Position numbers and translations under genes: made by a program
Shown: positions 52,534 to 60,505 of the stretch, in pieces
Layout: every line of letters starts with the position of its first letter
How positions within the stretch are numbered: position 1 is the stretch's first letter
Notes under the pieces: generated by a model
Told to the model about the DNA's origin: nothing
Seen by the model: only the letters and a program-made list of their open reading frames with translations
The model's database searches: none
Source: CAG-826 sp964583155
Lineage (GTDB): Bacteria > Bacillota_I > Bacilli_A > RFN20 > CAG-826
Direction: 5' to 3'
DNA length: 64,000 nucleotides
Assembly (NCBI GenBank): GCA_964583155.1
Contig: CAZOUY010000007.1
Location: 1-64,000, forward strand

Positions 52534-52553
52534 AGTCTATTGACTTCGTTTGT

Positions 52554-52582
52554 AGTTTACTAAATTTGGTATTAATTGTCAA
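52554..52582 (-). promoter_or_regulatory. promoter of the riboswitch/P-type ATPase transcript
   Basis: Perfect -35 TTGACA (52577-52582), 17-base spacer and -10 TAAACT (52554-52559), placing the transcription start about 15 bases before the aptamer P1. Confidence 0.78.
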
Positions 52583-52601
52583 CCTTTTATTATTCGGACA
52601 T

Positions 52602-53087
52602 TTACTCCTCTATTTCCACGTTAGGAGTCTTTTTTTCTTTCCATTTATCAACATTTAAATGATCTTGAGCATATAGCTTCAGCTTGGTCAGGAAATTATC
52701 ATAATCTTCGACCACTTCGATTGCCACATTAATAAACTTATAATTAACGCGATGATGGTCATAAAGAAATTGCAAAGCCCCGGTGATGCCCATCTGAATA
52801 GCCTCGATACCAAGGAGGACAATTTCAAATTCATCCTTCATCTTCATTCGCATTTTCGTCATCCAGATGCTCATCTTTTCACGACAAGTTAACTTTACAC
52901 TTGTATTAACATTTAAATCTCTTAAAATATTAACCAAACTATTCTCATGATCGGCCATGGAATTCAGTATTTCCATCCAAATTCTTTTAGTGGCCAGATT
53001 TTCACTATGACGATCCAACTCTTTAATAATGGCACTTCCCATATGAACCGACGATAAAAACTTTCGCATTGCGCGATTTTCATTCAT
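52602..53087 (-). CDS. unknown helical protein (161 aa)
   Basis: Not recognised. Wholly helical in appearance, with patterns of a four-helix bundle: MRKFLSSVHMGSAIIKELDR, WMEILNSMADHENSLVNIL, EIVLLGIEAIQMGITGALQF, AIEVVEDYDNFLTKLKLYAQ. One Cys. There are several His and Glu (DRHSEN, DHENS, DHHRV), so a ferritin-like or DUF2383-type fold is thinkable, but the EXXH pairs are not clear. Single gene just before the P-type ATPase promoter. Confidence 0.6.
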   Translation of the reverse strand: MNENRAMRKFLSSVHMGSAIIKELDRHSENLATKRIWMEILNSMADHENSLVNILRDLNVNTSVKLTCREKMSIWMTKMRMKMKDEFEIVLLGIEAIQMGITGALQFLYDHHRVNYKFINVAIEVVEDYDNFLTKLKLYAQDHLNVDKWKEKKTPNVEIEE

Positions 53088-53180
53088 TATAAATCACCTT
53101 CGATTATATTATGTCCAGGACTATAAGAATTATTAATGGAACTTTCGATTATATGGCAAAAGACCTTAAGATAATTAAAA

Positions 53181-54020
53181 TTAAATCGAATATTGAACTA
53201 ATGAAAACGTAACTGTTCCATATCTAATGCTTCCGGTAATATCAAAGAGAGGATGATTTCCACTCGTTGTCAAATTACATTTTCCACTAGTGATCGTAAT
53301 ATCAACATTCAGCACATCAAAATCGTACACAATGCCTATAGTCATCGTGCCACTTAAAACATCAAAATCCAGACTTTCAAACATTAATTGTTCAAAGCTA
53401 ATCTTCCCCATATCATTATCGATTGTAATAGTGCCAAAAACATTTTTGCCCAAAAGCTTAAAGGTGCCCATACTGTTTTTAAGATTCAATGAATTACCAT
53501 AGGCCTTAGTTATTTCCATCGTTCCCGATTGGAGATGATAGGTTTGATTATGGGCTGAAGGATTATTTATCATTGCGCGACCGGCCTTGAGATTGACAAT
53601 AAAATTTTGAATTTGCCATGAGGAAGGAATAATGATTTCTATTTTAGTCGTTGGCGAATAATGCGCAAAAACATTCCACCACATTTTAGTATTAAAATAC
53701 TTTCCATGATTGATAATTATCTCCTGCTCATTTTTCGTAATCGCAAAATTTTGAACATCACCGTAATAAAGAATTTGAATATCATTATCGCTTGTTTCTT
53801 CAGAAAAGCTGATGATTGTCTCGCTTTGAACAGATTGAATCTCAAATCGTTCAAGGCCATCTTGATAATCCGCGGCAGATATCATCTCTTGATATTCGAT
53901 AGCATCAGCATCATCGCCAAGATGAGAAAAATCAAATTTTAAACCGATAGCCCCTACTAAAGCTATGACAATTCCTAAAATAGAAAAAATTCCTAATGTC
54001 AATAAACCTTTTTTCTTCAT
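53181..54020 (-). CDS. DUF4097-type beta-strand repeat protein (279 aa)
   Basis: One N-terminal membrane helix (LTLGIFSILGIVIALVGAIG) is followed by an extracytoplasmic region of short repeating strands (LQSGTMEITKAYG, LKNSMGTFKLLG, IDNDMGKISFEQ, VLSGTMTIGIV), the beta-helical pattern of DUF4097/DUF4098. These proteins usually accompany HAAS-type membrane proteins and PadR regulators. The ATG lies 1 base after the HAAS gene stop and has GGAGGACGCTAAA in front; a TTG start five codons earlier is excluded. Confidence 0.85.
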   Translation of the reverse strand: MKKKGLLTLGIFSILGIVIALVGAIGLKFDFSHLGDDADAIEYQEMISAADYQDGLERFEIQSVQSETIISFSEETSDNDIQILYYGDVQNFAITKNEQEIIINHGKYFNTKMWWNVFAHYSPTTKIEIIIPSSWQIQNFIVNLKAGRAMINNPSAHNQTYHLQSGTMEITKAYGNSLNLKNSMGTFKLLGKNVFGTITIDNDMGKISFEQLMFESLDFDVLSGTMTIGIVYDFDVLNVDITITSGKCNLTTSGNHPLFDITGSIRYGTVTFSLVQYSI

Positions 54021-54021
54021 T

Positions 54022-54666
54022 TTAGCGTCCTCCAATCCAGCGAATGGTTCTTCTTAGAAGCTTCCATGATCCTTTAATAACCTGGTTCGTGGCAATAATA
54101 ATCCAAAATATCAAGGTCGAGCCAAAAATGCCGATACCTAATTGTAAAAGACCGCCAAAAACGTTATTCATTATATGAAAGACCGAACCCACTACCACAA
54201 ACAAGCCATAGATAGCAACGGCTAAGGAGGCTACAAAAATACCGATATAGCTTATGGTGATAGTTAGAGCAAATCCAAAAATAACCACCAAAAGCAAAAA
54301 CCAAAAAGGAAAAGTCAGAGCCCAAAGGACTTTTTGCTTTTTCGTTCGCTTATGTTTTTCCTTTAAAGAGACATTATCTTCTTCTGTTGGCCTTTCATTT
54401 TTATTATGATGATCTAAATTATGATCCGATATTTGTAGCTGAGGATTAAATTCAACGATGGTTGAGCTTTGATTTGAGGATGAATGATGGGTAATTATCT
54501 CATGAGCGGTAGGAATAGATGCTAAAAAAGCATCTTCGGAAACATTATTATTTTGTGCTTCCGTCCATTTTTGATGCCATTCATTTAAAATGATGTTTCT
54601 TTGTTCTTCATCGAGTACGTTAGCCTCTTGTTCTAATTCCGAAAAGAATTCATCAACGGACATCAT
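54022..54666 (-). CDS. HAAS-domain (DUF1700-like) membrane protein (214 aa)
   Basis: N-terminal ~55 residues form the HAAS-type helical domain (DEFFSELEQEANVLDEEQRN, EWHQKWTEA, ASIPTAHEI), then an acidic linker, a Lys-rich patch and three or four hydrophobic segments (about 110-210). Normally such genes follow a PadR-family regulator that interacts with the HAAS domain. None is present here; the upstream region is divergent with the YbjN-like gene. Starts at the ATG after GGAGGTGATTG. Translationally coupled to the DUF4097 gene. Confidence 0.78.
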   Translation of the reverse strand: MMSVDEFFSELEQEANVLDEEQRNIILNEWHQKWTEAQNNNVSEDAFLASIPTAHEIITHHSSSNQSSTIVEFNPQLQISDHNLDHHNKNERPTEEDNVSLKEKHKRTKKQKVLWALTFPFWFLLLVVIFGFALTITISYIGIFVASLAVAIYGLFVVVGSVFHIMNNVFGGLLQLGIGIFGSTLIFWIIIATNQVIKGSWKLLRRTIRWIGGR

Positions 54667-54735
54667 CAATCACCTCCATGAAAATAACAGCTTAGATTTT
54701 ATCTTATCATAAACATTCAAAAAAAGCGATTCGTC

Positions 54736-54764
54736 TTGACATAAATATAAGTTTAAACTATATT
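54736..54764 (+). promoter_or_regulatory. promoter of the YbjN-like gene with palindromic spacer
   Basis: Consensus -35 TTGACA (54736-54741), 17-base spacer and -10 TATATT (54759-54764). The spacer and flanks form a near-palindrome: ATAAATATA, then GTTTAAAC, then TATATTTAT (54741-54767). This would place a symmetric protein-binding site right across the polymerase site. Confidence 0.7.
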
Positions 54765-54800
54765 TATATTAGAAATATATGTGGAAAAGGGGTAAAAATT

Positions 54801-55265
54801 ATGTTTGGAAAAAAGTCTAGTGGAAGTAGTAGTGGTAGTGGCTTTAAATTTAAAGGAGTAAAAGATGGTTTTTCTGCACGCGATGTCTTTGTTAAAAAAC
54901 TCGATGCAGAAAAAATCAAATATGATCTTCACTCCGAAAAACCTATTCTTTATGTTGGTTATAAAGGAGATAATTTCGATAGCCTAACATTCACATTCAT
55001 TTTTGATGATGATGGTGAATCTTTCGCACTTCGTGTTTTCTCAATCGAAAAATTTTCAGAGGATCAACTCCCTGATGCTTATGAATTCTGTAACGCAATG
55101 TGCTATGCCTATCGTTGGTTACGTTTCTACGTCGATAGCGATAATGAATTCACAGCTGCTCTTGACGCTGTCATCAACGGCGATAGCATCGGTGATGAAT
55201 GCTATGAACTATTAGGACGGGCTGTTAATATCGTCGATGAAGTTTGTGGCAAAATGCACGAATAA
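54801..55265 (+). CDS. YbjN-like protein (154 aa)
   Basis: A Ser/Gly-rich N-terminal tail (KKSSGSSSGSGFKFKG) precedes a YbjN/T3SS-chaperone-like alpha-beta domain: LYVGYKGDNFDSLTFTFIFD, DDGESFALRVFSIEKFSED, FCNAMCYAYRWLRFYVDSDN. Function of Gram-positive members is unknown; they are soluble. The start follows AAAAGGGGTAAAAATT. Strong promoter and terminator make this a well-expressed single gene. The CCATRW-like N-terminal part is not needed for the domain assignment. Confidence 0.75.
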   Translation: MFGKKSSGSSSGSGFKFKGVKDGFSARDVFVKKLDAEKIKYDLHSEKPILYVGYKGDNFDSLTFTFIFDDDGESFALRVFSIEKFSEDQLPDAYEFCNAMCYAYRWLRFYVDSDNEFTAALDAVINGDSIGDECYELLGRAVNIVDEVCGKMHE

Positions 55266-55283
55266 TCATTTTAGAATTAAAAA

Positions 55284-55309
55284 AAACATTCCTTAGCGAA
55301 TGTTTTTTT
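55284..55309 (+). terminator. intrinsic terminator after the YbjN-like gene
   Basis: Stem AAACATTC / GAATGTTT with a six-base loop and a T7 run on the plus strand. On the minus strand A/T symmetry lets it also end the tRNA-Gln transcript. Confidence 0.83.
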
Positions 55310-55311
55310 AT

Positions 55312-55386
55312 TGGCTGGGGTATCTGGATTCGAACCAGAGCATCGAAGGTTCAGAGCCTTCTGCCTTACCGCTTGGCCATACCCCA
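55312..55386 (-). tRNA. tRNA-Gln (anticodon CTG)
   Basis: 75-base cloverleaf: acceptor TGGGGTA with TACCCCA, anticodon stem GAAGG/CCTTC with loop CTCTGAA, T-arm TCTGGTTCGAATCCAGA, encoded CCA. Reads CAG codons. Confidence 0.93.
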
Positions 55387-55425
55387 AATTCAGTTGCACT
55401 ACTATAGTAGCACAACTTATCAAAT

Positions 55426-55881
55426 TTAGAAAAGATTTTTCTTTTCTAAATCCAAAAGAAAGCATTTGTAGGCAATCCCTGGAGCAAAGCCACCGAGATT
55501 GCCATTTTTGTTAATGACACGATGGCAAGGAACAATAATCATCAAAGGATTGACATGAATCGCTTGTCCCACAGCACGCACCGCTTTTTCGTTATGAATG
55601 GCTTGGGCCACATCAAAATAAGAAACGGTCGCCCCGTAAGGAATCGCTAGCAAGGCTCTCCACACCTTTTTTTGAAATGGTGTTCCAAATAGTTTAATAG
55701 GAATAGTAAAAGACTTTCTTTGATTCATAAAATACTCGTCTATTTCTTTTATCGCCTTTTGAATGATCGGATTATCGTTTGACTTTAGCTCCGCATTTGT
55801 CAATGATAATTCGATGATAAATCCTCCGTCTTCTTTGATCAACAGATGACCCATTGATGTGTCAAAAATAGCCTCATTCAT
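55426..55881 (-). CDS. ogt: methylated-DNA-protein cysteine methyltransferase (151 aa)
   Basis: Repairs O6-alkylguanine by suicidal transfer to Cys. The active site is IVPCHRVINKNG near residue 118, with GTPFQKKVWRALLAIPYG near 64 and the ARAVGQA-type loop (here VRAVGQAIHVNP). Length fits single-domain Ogt/YbaZ-type proteins. It overlaps the MBL-fold gene by eight bases, so both are co-translated. Confidence 0.95.
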   Translation of the reverse strand: MNEAIFDTSMGHLLIKEDGGFIIELSLTNAELKSNDNPIIQKAIKEIDEYFMNQRKSFTIPIKLFGTPFQKKVWRALLAIPYGATVSYFDVAQAIHNEKAVRAVGQAIHVNPLMIIVPCHRVINKNGNLGGFAPGIAYKCFLLDLEKKNLF

Positions 55882-56482
55882 CTTTTGTTGCCTGTAATAA
55901 TATCTCGTGCCCCGGCTTTAAAAACAAAGAATGCGGGCAAGAAAAGCTTTGTGTTATCGTTTCATCATAAAGAGAGTCGGGTTTACTATGAATGGGAATG
56001 CTAAACCATGCCGAAACGATGCGGGCACACATCGAAGCCTCCCTAGCATCCATGTTATATATTCCATCCGTTGGGAAAAAGGCATAGTCAATCTTTCTTG
56101 AAGTCAAATCATACATTTCCTTAATCAACGAGGTATCGCCTGCTGCGTAAATCAAAACACCATCAACCGCAATCAAGTAGCCAACACATTCTTCCTTGCT
56201 ATGGTTTTGATTATAGGCCGGAACCGATTCAACCACAAAGGATCCGAAAGCTCTTTTTTGATAGATCCCATCGATCAGCATATCCTTAGCCCTTACGATA
56301 ACCGTACTATCTTTTTGTGTTGCCATTCCAATCTGATTATGATCATAATGCTCATGGGTAATCAAAATATAGTCGGCGGCCAAGTGATAACCTTCACCGA
56401 TAAAGGGATCTAGATAAAGGACTTCGCCCCTTTGCGAGACAATTCTTAGGCTACCATGTCCTTGATATAATAGCTTTGCCAT
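55874..56482 (-). CDS. metallo-beta-lactamase fold hydrolase, UlaG/UPF0173-like (202 aa)
   Basis: MBL-fold metal hydrolase with the compact HxHxDH motif ITHEHYDHNQ near residue 45 and the later Asp in AAGDTSL near 118. It begins LLYQGHGSLRI and DPFIGEGYH, as in small UPF0173-type proteins. The ATG after GGAAGAATTATAAA is preferred over one nine codons upstream. Substrate unknown; predicted cytoplasmic. Confidence 0.88.
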   Translation of the reverse strand: MAKLLYQGHGSLRIVSQRGEVLYLDPFIGEGYHLAADYILITHEHYDHNQIGMATQKDSTVIVRAKDMLIDGIYQKRAFGSFVVESVPAYNQNHSKEECVGYLIAVDGVLIYAAGDTSLIKEMYDLTSRKIDYAFFPTDGIYNMDAREASMCARIVSAWFSIPIHSKPDSLYDETITQSFSCPHSLFLKPGHEILLQATKDE

Positions 56483-56499
56483 TTTATAATTCTTCCTTT

Positions 56500-57666
56500 T
56501 TAAAAGCACTCTTGCAAAATTTGCAAGATCTCGGCAGCTGTAAATATATGATATCCGCCCCCACGACGATTAGAAGTTTGCGCAATTAATGGTAGCTGCT
56601 CTTCTTTCGCACCTAAATCGCGGAGACGATAGGTCATGCCGGTCTTTTTAATAAAATTCTCTAGCTCATCAATGCCTTGGCTTGCAACATCTAAATCGGT
56701 TTTCCCATCAGTTGATACCTTCCACACTCTTTCGGCAAAACGTACAAATTTCTTTGTTCCATATGGAAGCATATGACGATAATACGGGATAGAAATAGCC
56801 GCTAATCCCATACCGTGAGCACAATCGGTGTAGGCCCCTAATTGATGCTCGATTGCGTGAACCACCCAGTCTTGCTCTTTTGAAACACCTGTTATTTTAT
56901 TGAGCGCCATGGTCGCAATCCACATGATATTGCTGCGCGTCTCATAATCATGCGGATCATCTAACGCACGATAAGTATTATGAACCAAACTAACCATCAA
57001 GGCTTCTAAGATATCATCGGAGACATTGTCATCATCGCCGGAAAAGTATTGCTCCATCAAATGCGAGAAAATATCAAAAATTCCGCTTAGCATTTGATAT
57101 TTAGGCACAGTATACGTATAAATCGGATTTAAAATGGAAAAACGAGGATTCACAAAAGGTGGGAAAACTCTTCCCATTTTGATTTTAGATTCCTCATTAG
57201 TGATCACCGATCCACTATTCATCTCCGAACCTGTTCCTACCATCGTAAGTACCGCACCGACAGGCACAATAGAATGATCAACGTCTTCATGATTAATAAA
57301 GAAACGTGTCCAAATATCGCCTTCGGCATAAGCACCAACCGAAATGGCCTTTGCACAGTCGATAACCGAACCACCACCGACTGCCAAAATCAAGTCGATT
57401 CGCTGTTTTCGGCATATTTCTGCTCCTTCTAAAACCTTTTGATAAGAAGGATTCGGTAGGATGTTATTGATCTCAAAAACCGTTTTATGGGCAGTATGCA
57501 AAATTTCCATAATATCATCATATAATCCATATTTCTTGATGGAGCCTCCGCCATAAGCTAAGAGAATATGATCGCCATATTTTGATAATTCCGATGCTAA
57601 GTTCTTTAACGATTCTTGACCAAAATAGATTTTTGTCGGATTTTCATAAGTAAAATCATATTTCAT
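56500..57666 (-). CDS. iron-containing alcohol dehydrogenase, BDH/YqhD-like (388 aa)
   Basis: Group III metal-dependent alcohol dehydrogenase that reduces aldehydes with NAD(P)H. Cofactor motif AVGGGSVIDCAKAIS near residue 95; metal ligands in the DIFSHLMEQYF segment (Asp/His near 196-202), HAIEHQLGA near 263 and CAHGMGLAAIS near 275. Length is typical of butanol dehydrogenases. Ends 10 bases before... and reads toward the MBL gene with 17 bases between; copA lies just upstream. Confidence 0.92.
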   Translation of the reverse strand: MKYDFTYENPTKIYFGQESLKNLASELSKYGDHILLAYGGGSIKKYGLYDDIMEILHTAHKTVFEINNILPNPSYQKVLEGAEICRKQRIDLILAVGGGSVIDCAKAISVGAYAEGDIWTRFFINHEDVDHSIVPVGAVLTMVGTGSEMNSGSVITNEESKIKMGRVFPPFVNPRFSILNPIYTYTVPKYQMLSGIFDIFSHLMEQYFSGDDDNVSDDILEALMVSLVHNTYRALDDPHDYETRSNIMWIATMALNKITGVSKEQDWVVHAIEHQLGAYTDCAHGMGLAAISIPYYRHMLPYGTKKFVRFAERVWKVSTDGKTDLDVASQGIDELENFIKKTGMTYRLRDLGAKEEQLPLIAQTSNRRGGGYHIFTAAEILQILQECF

Positions 57667-57676
57667 TTACTTCACC

Positions 57677-57883
57677 TCATTTCGCATCATATCCCGCTTC
57701 TTTAATGGCGTCAATAATCGCTTGGCGATCAACGGTATCATGATACGAAATAACGACATTCTTTTTTTCTAGGTTCGCCTCCGCATCTAGAACATTAGCG
57801 ACACTTTTTGCTGCTTTTTCGACGTGACTTTTGCAATGGCCACACATCATTCCTTCGACAACAATTTCCATAGTTTTATTCAT
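57677..57883 (-). CDS. copZ: putative nested CopZ copper chaperone from an internal start (68 aa)
   Basis: In the same frame as copA, an ATG at 57883 is preceded by AAAGGAGGAAGAAAAG, as strong a ribosome site as any in the window. Translation from it would give a free 68-residue HMA protein with EGMMCGHCKSHV as the copper site, the normal size of CopZ. CopA would therefore be made both with its tail and alongside a free chaperone. Whether both products exist is inferred from sequence alone. Confidence 0.6.
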   Translation of the reverse strand: MNKTMEIVVEGMMCGHCKSHVEKAAKSVANVLDAEANLEKKNVVISYHDTVDRQAIIDAIKEAGYDAK

Positions 57884-60136
57884 CTTTTCTTCCTCCTTTG
57901 ATGAAATATTAATATTGCTTTTATGGGGTTTAAAGCCATAAATAGTTAACGCATTACAGACGACAAAGACACTGGAGAAGCTCATAGCCAAAGAGCCGAT
58001 CATCGGATTAAGCCTGATTCCTAATGATGGATAAAGAATTCCCGACGCTAAGACAATACCGATGCAATTATAAAAGAAGGCCCAAAACAGATTTCCTTTA
58101 ATCGTATTTAAAACCCTTTTGCTCAAATCAATAATCGAAATGATATCGCCTAATTCTTTTCTCAATAAGACGATATCGCTGGATTCGACCGCTATATCGC
58201 TACCGCCTCCGATGGCCACGCCTAAATCAGCACTGGTTAACGCCAAAGCGTCGTTAACTCCATCTCCAACCATCGCTACGAGATGACGATTATCTTCTTT
58301 TAAAGACTCGATAACCGCCTGTTTATCTTGTGGTAAAACATCCGCCATGACTTCATCGATTCCGACTTCATTGGCAATCGCTTGAGCGGTTAAATGGTTA
58401 TCGCCGGTCAGCATAATAACACGGATGTTTTTTTGTTTAAGCGCCTGAATCGTTTCGACGACATTAGGCTTAACTTGATCCTTGATCACTATTAATCCGA
58501 TTGCTATATCATCTTGAGTAATAACTAAAGGAGTGGCTCCGCTGCGTGCAAAGCTTTCCATTTGGTTTTTAATGTCTTCACCAACATTAACTCCCTTTAA
58601 ATTTCCTATATAATAATGATGATGATCAATATCGCCACAAATTCCATGACCGGAAATAGCTTCAAAACCCGTGCTTTCCAAAAGGCGTGCGCTATGGGCT
58701 TCACCATATTCCACCACCGCCTGAGCCAAAGGATGCTCCGATTTTTTTTCTAATGAATAAACCTCCGATAAATGGTCATGGCCATCAAAGGATAGCCATT
58801 CAATAATCCGTGGCTTACCTTCGGTAATAGTGCCGGTCTTATCAAGCACAATGGTTTTGATTAAATGTGCTTTTTCAAGAATCTCCGCGTTTTTAACCAA
58901 TAAGCCACATTCGGCGCCTTTGCCAGTCCCTACCATAATAGCCACCGGGGTTGCAAGTCCTAAAGCACAAGGACAAGCGATAACAAGCATGGAAACAGCA
59001 TAATTAAAGGCATCTTCAAATGGCGTTTTAATTATTAGATAAATGATGAAGGTTAAAAGCGATAAGCAGATGATAATCGGTACAAAAACCCCGGATATTT
59101 TATCCACCAATTTGGAAATGGGCGCTTTGGAATTGCTGGCTTCTTCCACTAAGCGAATCATCGTATTGATAGAAGTATCATCTCCAACTTTGACCGCTTC
59201 CATTTTAAAATAGCCGGCCACGACGATACTTGATGACAAAACCTCGGCCCCTTTTTCTTTATAATTGGGAATACTTTCGCCTGTTAAGGTCGCTTCATCT
59301 AAAGAAGCCGATCCTTCGATAATCACACCATCTACCGGAACAGCATCGCCTTTATACACAACCAAAATATCTCCCTTTTTAATCTCTTCAACCAAAACCG
59401 TCTCTTCTATTTCGCCATTAAGTCTTTTGGCATATTTCGGAGCCAAATCCATCAGCTTTTCAATAGCGGTCGTTGTTTTCTTCTTCGAAAGACCCTCTAA
59501 ATACTTACCGAGGCTCACCAAGGTAAGAATCATCCCGGATGATTCAAAATAAAGATTATGGTGATAGTGATGAACAAGCTCTAAATCTTGACTCTGCCAT
59601 CCTTGAAAGATTCTAATAATAGCAAAAATACCATAAAGAAAGGAAATGGAAGAGCCCAAGGCTATGAGAGTGTCCATATTGGGCTTACCCTTAAACAGCT
59701 TTTGAAATCCTGATTTGAAATAACGGAAATAGATAACGATAATAGGTATCGTAAAAATCAATTGGGAAAGCGCGTGATAGAAGGCATGATCCTCACCACT
59801 TAAAAAGGGTGGTAAAGGAATGCCAATCATGCTTCCCATTGATAAATACATGAGGACTAATAAAAAGCCAAAGCTAATGAGAAGCTTTCTTAAGTCGTGG
59901 TTCTTAGCTTTTTTTCGACTTTCCTTTTGATGCTCATAAGCCTTATAGCCTGCTTGCGATACAGCGCGCTCAATATCCTGAATGCTACATTCATTTTCAT
60001 TGAGATCAACCTCCATTGAATTTGATAAAAGATTGACACTTACGCTTTGGACACCTTTCACTTTACTAACGGCTCCTTGAACATGGCTTTGGCACGCTGC
60101 ACAAGTCATGCCTTCAACATCAAACTTCTTTTTCAT
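57677..60136 (-). CDS. copA: copper-exporting P1B ATPase CopA with fused C-terminal CopZ domain (819 aa)
   Basis: Cu+ efflux pump. The N-terminal metal-binding domain has GMTCAACQSHV at residue 9. The transmembrane Cu site is CPC in VIACPCALGLA near 390. Other motifs: TGESIPN near 278, DKTGTITEGK near 430, SEHPLAQAV near 465, MVGDGVNDALAL near 640. After the last helix a second HMA domain (GMMCGHCKSHV near residue 762) follows in frame, positions ~752-819. Usually that domain is the separate chaperone CopZ. The codons for KEEEK just before an inner Met form AAAGGAGG, a ribosome site. The ATG overlaps the csoR stop (TAATG). Confidence 0.95.
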   Translation of the reverse strand: MKKKFDVEGMTCAACQSHVQGAVSKVKGVQSVSVNLLSNSMEVDLNENECSIQDIERAVSQAGYKAYEHQKESRKKAKNHDLRKLLISFGFLLVLMYLSMGSMIGIPLPPFLSGEDHAFYHALSQLIFTIPIIVIYFRYFKSGFQKLFKGKPNMDTLIALGSSISFLYGIFAIIRIFQGWQSQDLELVHHYHHNLYFESSGMILTLVSLGKYLEGLSKKKTTTAIEKLMDLAPKYAKRLNGEIEETVLVEEIKKGDILVVYKGDAVPVDGVIIEGSASLDEATLTGESIPNYKEKGAEVLSSSIVVAGYFKMEAVKVGDDTSINTMIRLVEEASNSKAPISKLVDKISGVFVPIIICLSLLTFIIYLIIKTPFEDAFNYAVSMLVIACPCALGLATPVAIMVGTGKGAECGLLVKNAEILEKAHLIKTIVLDKTGTITEGKPRIIEWLSFDGHDHLSEVYSLEKKSEHPLAQAVVEYGEAHSARLLESTGFEAISGHGICGDIDHHHYYIGNLKGVNVGEDIKNQMESFARSGATPLVITQDDIAIGLIVIKDQVKPNVVETIQALKQKNIRVIMLTGDNHLTAQAIANEVGIDEVMADVLPQDKQAVIESLKEDNRHLVAMVGDGVNDALALTSADLGVAIGGGSDIAVESSDIVLLRKELGDIISIIDLSKRVLNTIKGNLFWAFFYNCIGIVLASGILYPSLGIRLNPMIGSLAMSFSSVFVVCNALTIYGFKPHKSNINISSKEEEKMNKTMEIVVEGMMCGHCKSHVEKAAKSVANVLDAEANLEKKNVVISYHDTVDRQAIIDAIKEAGYDAK

Positions 60137-60420
60137 TATTGAAACCTCCTAAAGAGATCCACAATCTCATCGATAGATTCGTACTTCCCTTCCTTAATAT
60201 GCTCAATTAAGCAACTATGCATGTGTAAATCCAACAAAAGATTAGCGAGACTCTTTATCGATTTATCAACCGATGATAGTTGAATTAAGATATCATCACA
60301 ATAGCGATCTTCTTGAATCATTTTGCTGATACCCGTTATTTGTCCGGATATTCTATTCAGTCGTGATATTAGCTTCTTCTTCGTTTCCGCATCGCGCTTC
60401 GTTTTTTGACAATTTTCCAT
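60136..60420 (-). CDS. csoR: copper-sensing repressor CsoR (94 aa)
   Basis: Helical CsoR-type repressor that releases DNA on binding Cu+. The ligand set is visible with the right spacing: Cys41 (EDRYCDD), His66 and Cys70 (LHMHSC), 25 and 4 residues apart as in B. subtilis CsoR. The LISRLNRISGQITGISKMI helix is characteristic. I start at the ATG after GAGGTGTGAGAAA; an earlier Met would run through the operator. Overlaps copA by one base. Confidence 0.95.
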   Translation of the reverse strand: MENCQKTKRDAETKKKLISRLNRISGQITGISKMIQEDRYCDDILIQLSSVDKSIKSLANLLLDLHMHSCLIEHIKEGKYESIDEIVDLFRRFQ

Positions 60421-60439
60421 TTTCTCACACCTCATATAA

Positions 60440-60468
60440 ATAATATACCCGGTAGGGGTATATTTCAA
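60440..60468 (-). promoter_or_regulatory. csoR-copA promoter with CsoR operator
   Basis: -35 TTGAAA (60463-60468), 17-base spacer and -10 TATTAT (60440-60445). The spacer is almost entirely an inverted repeat ATATACCC / GGGTATAT (60443-60463), matching the TACCC-N-GGGTA form of CsoR boxes. Repressor bound here would exclude RNA polymerase. Confidence 0.85.
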
Positions 60469-60505
60469 GACATAATATATTATATACAAGGAGGTTGCAA
60501 AAGTC

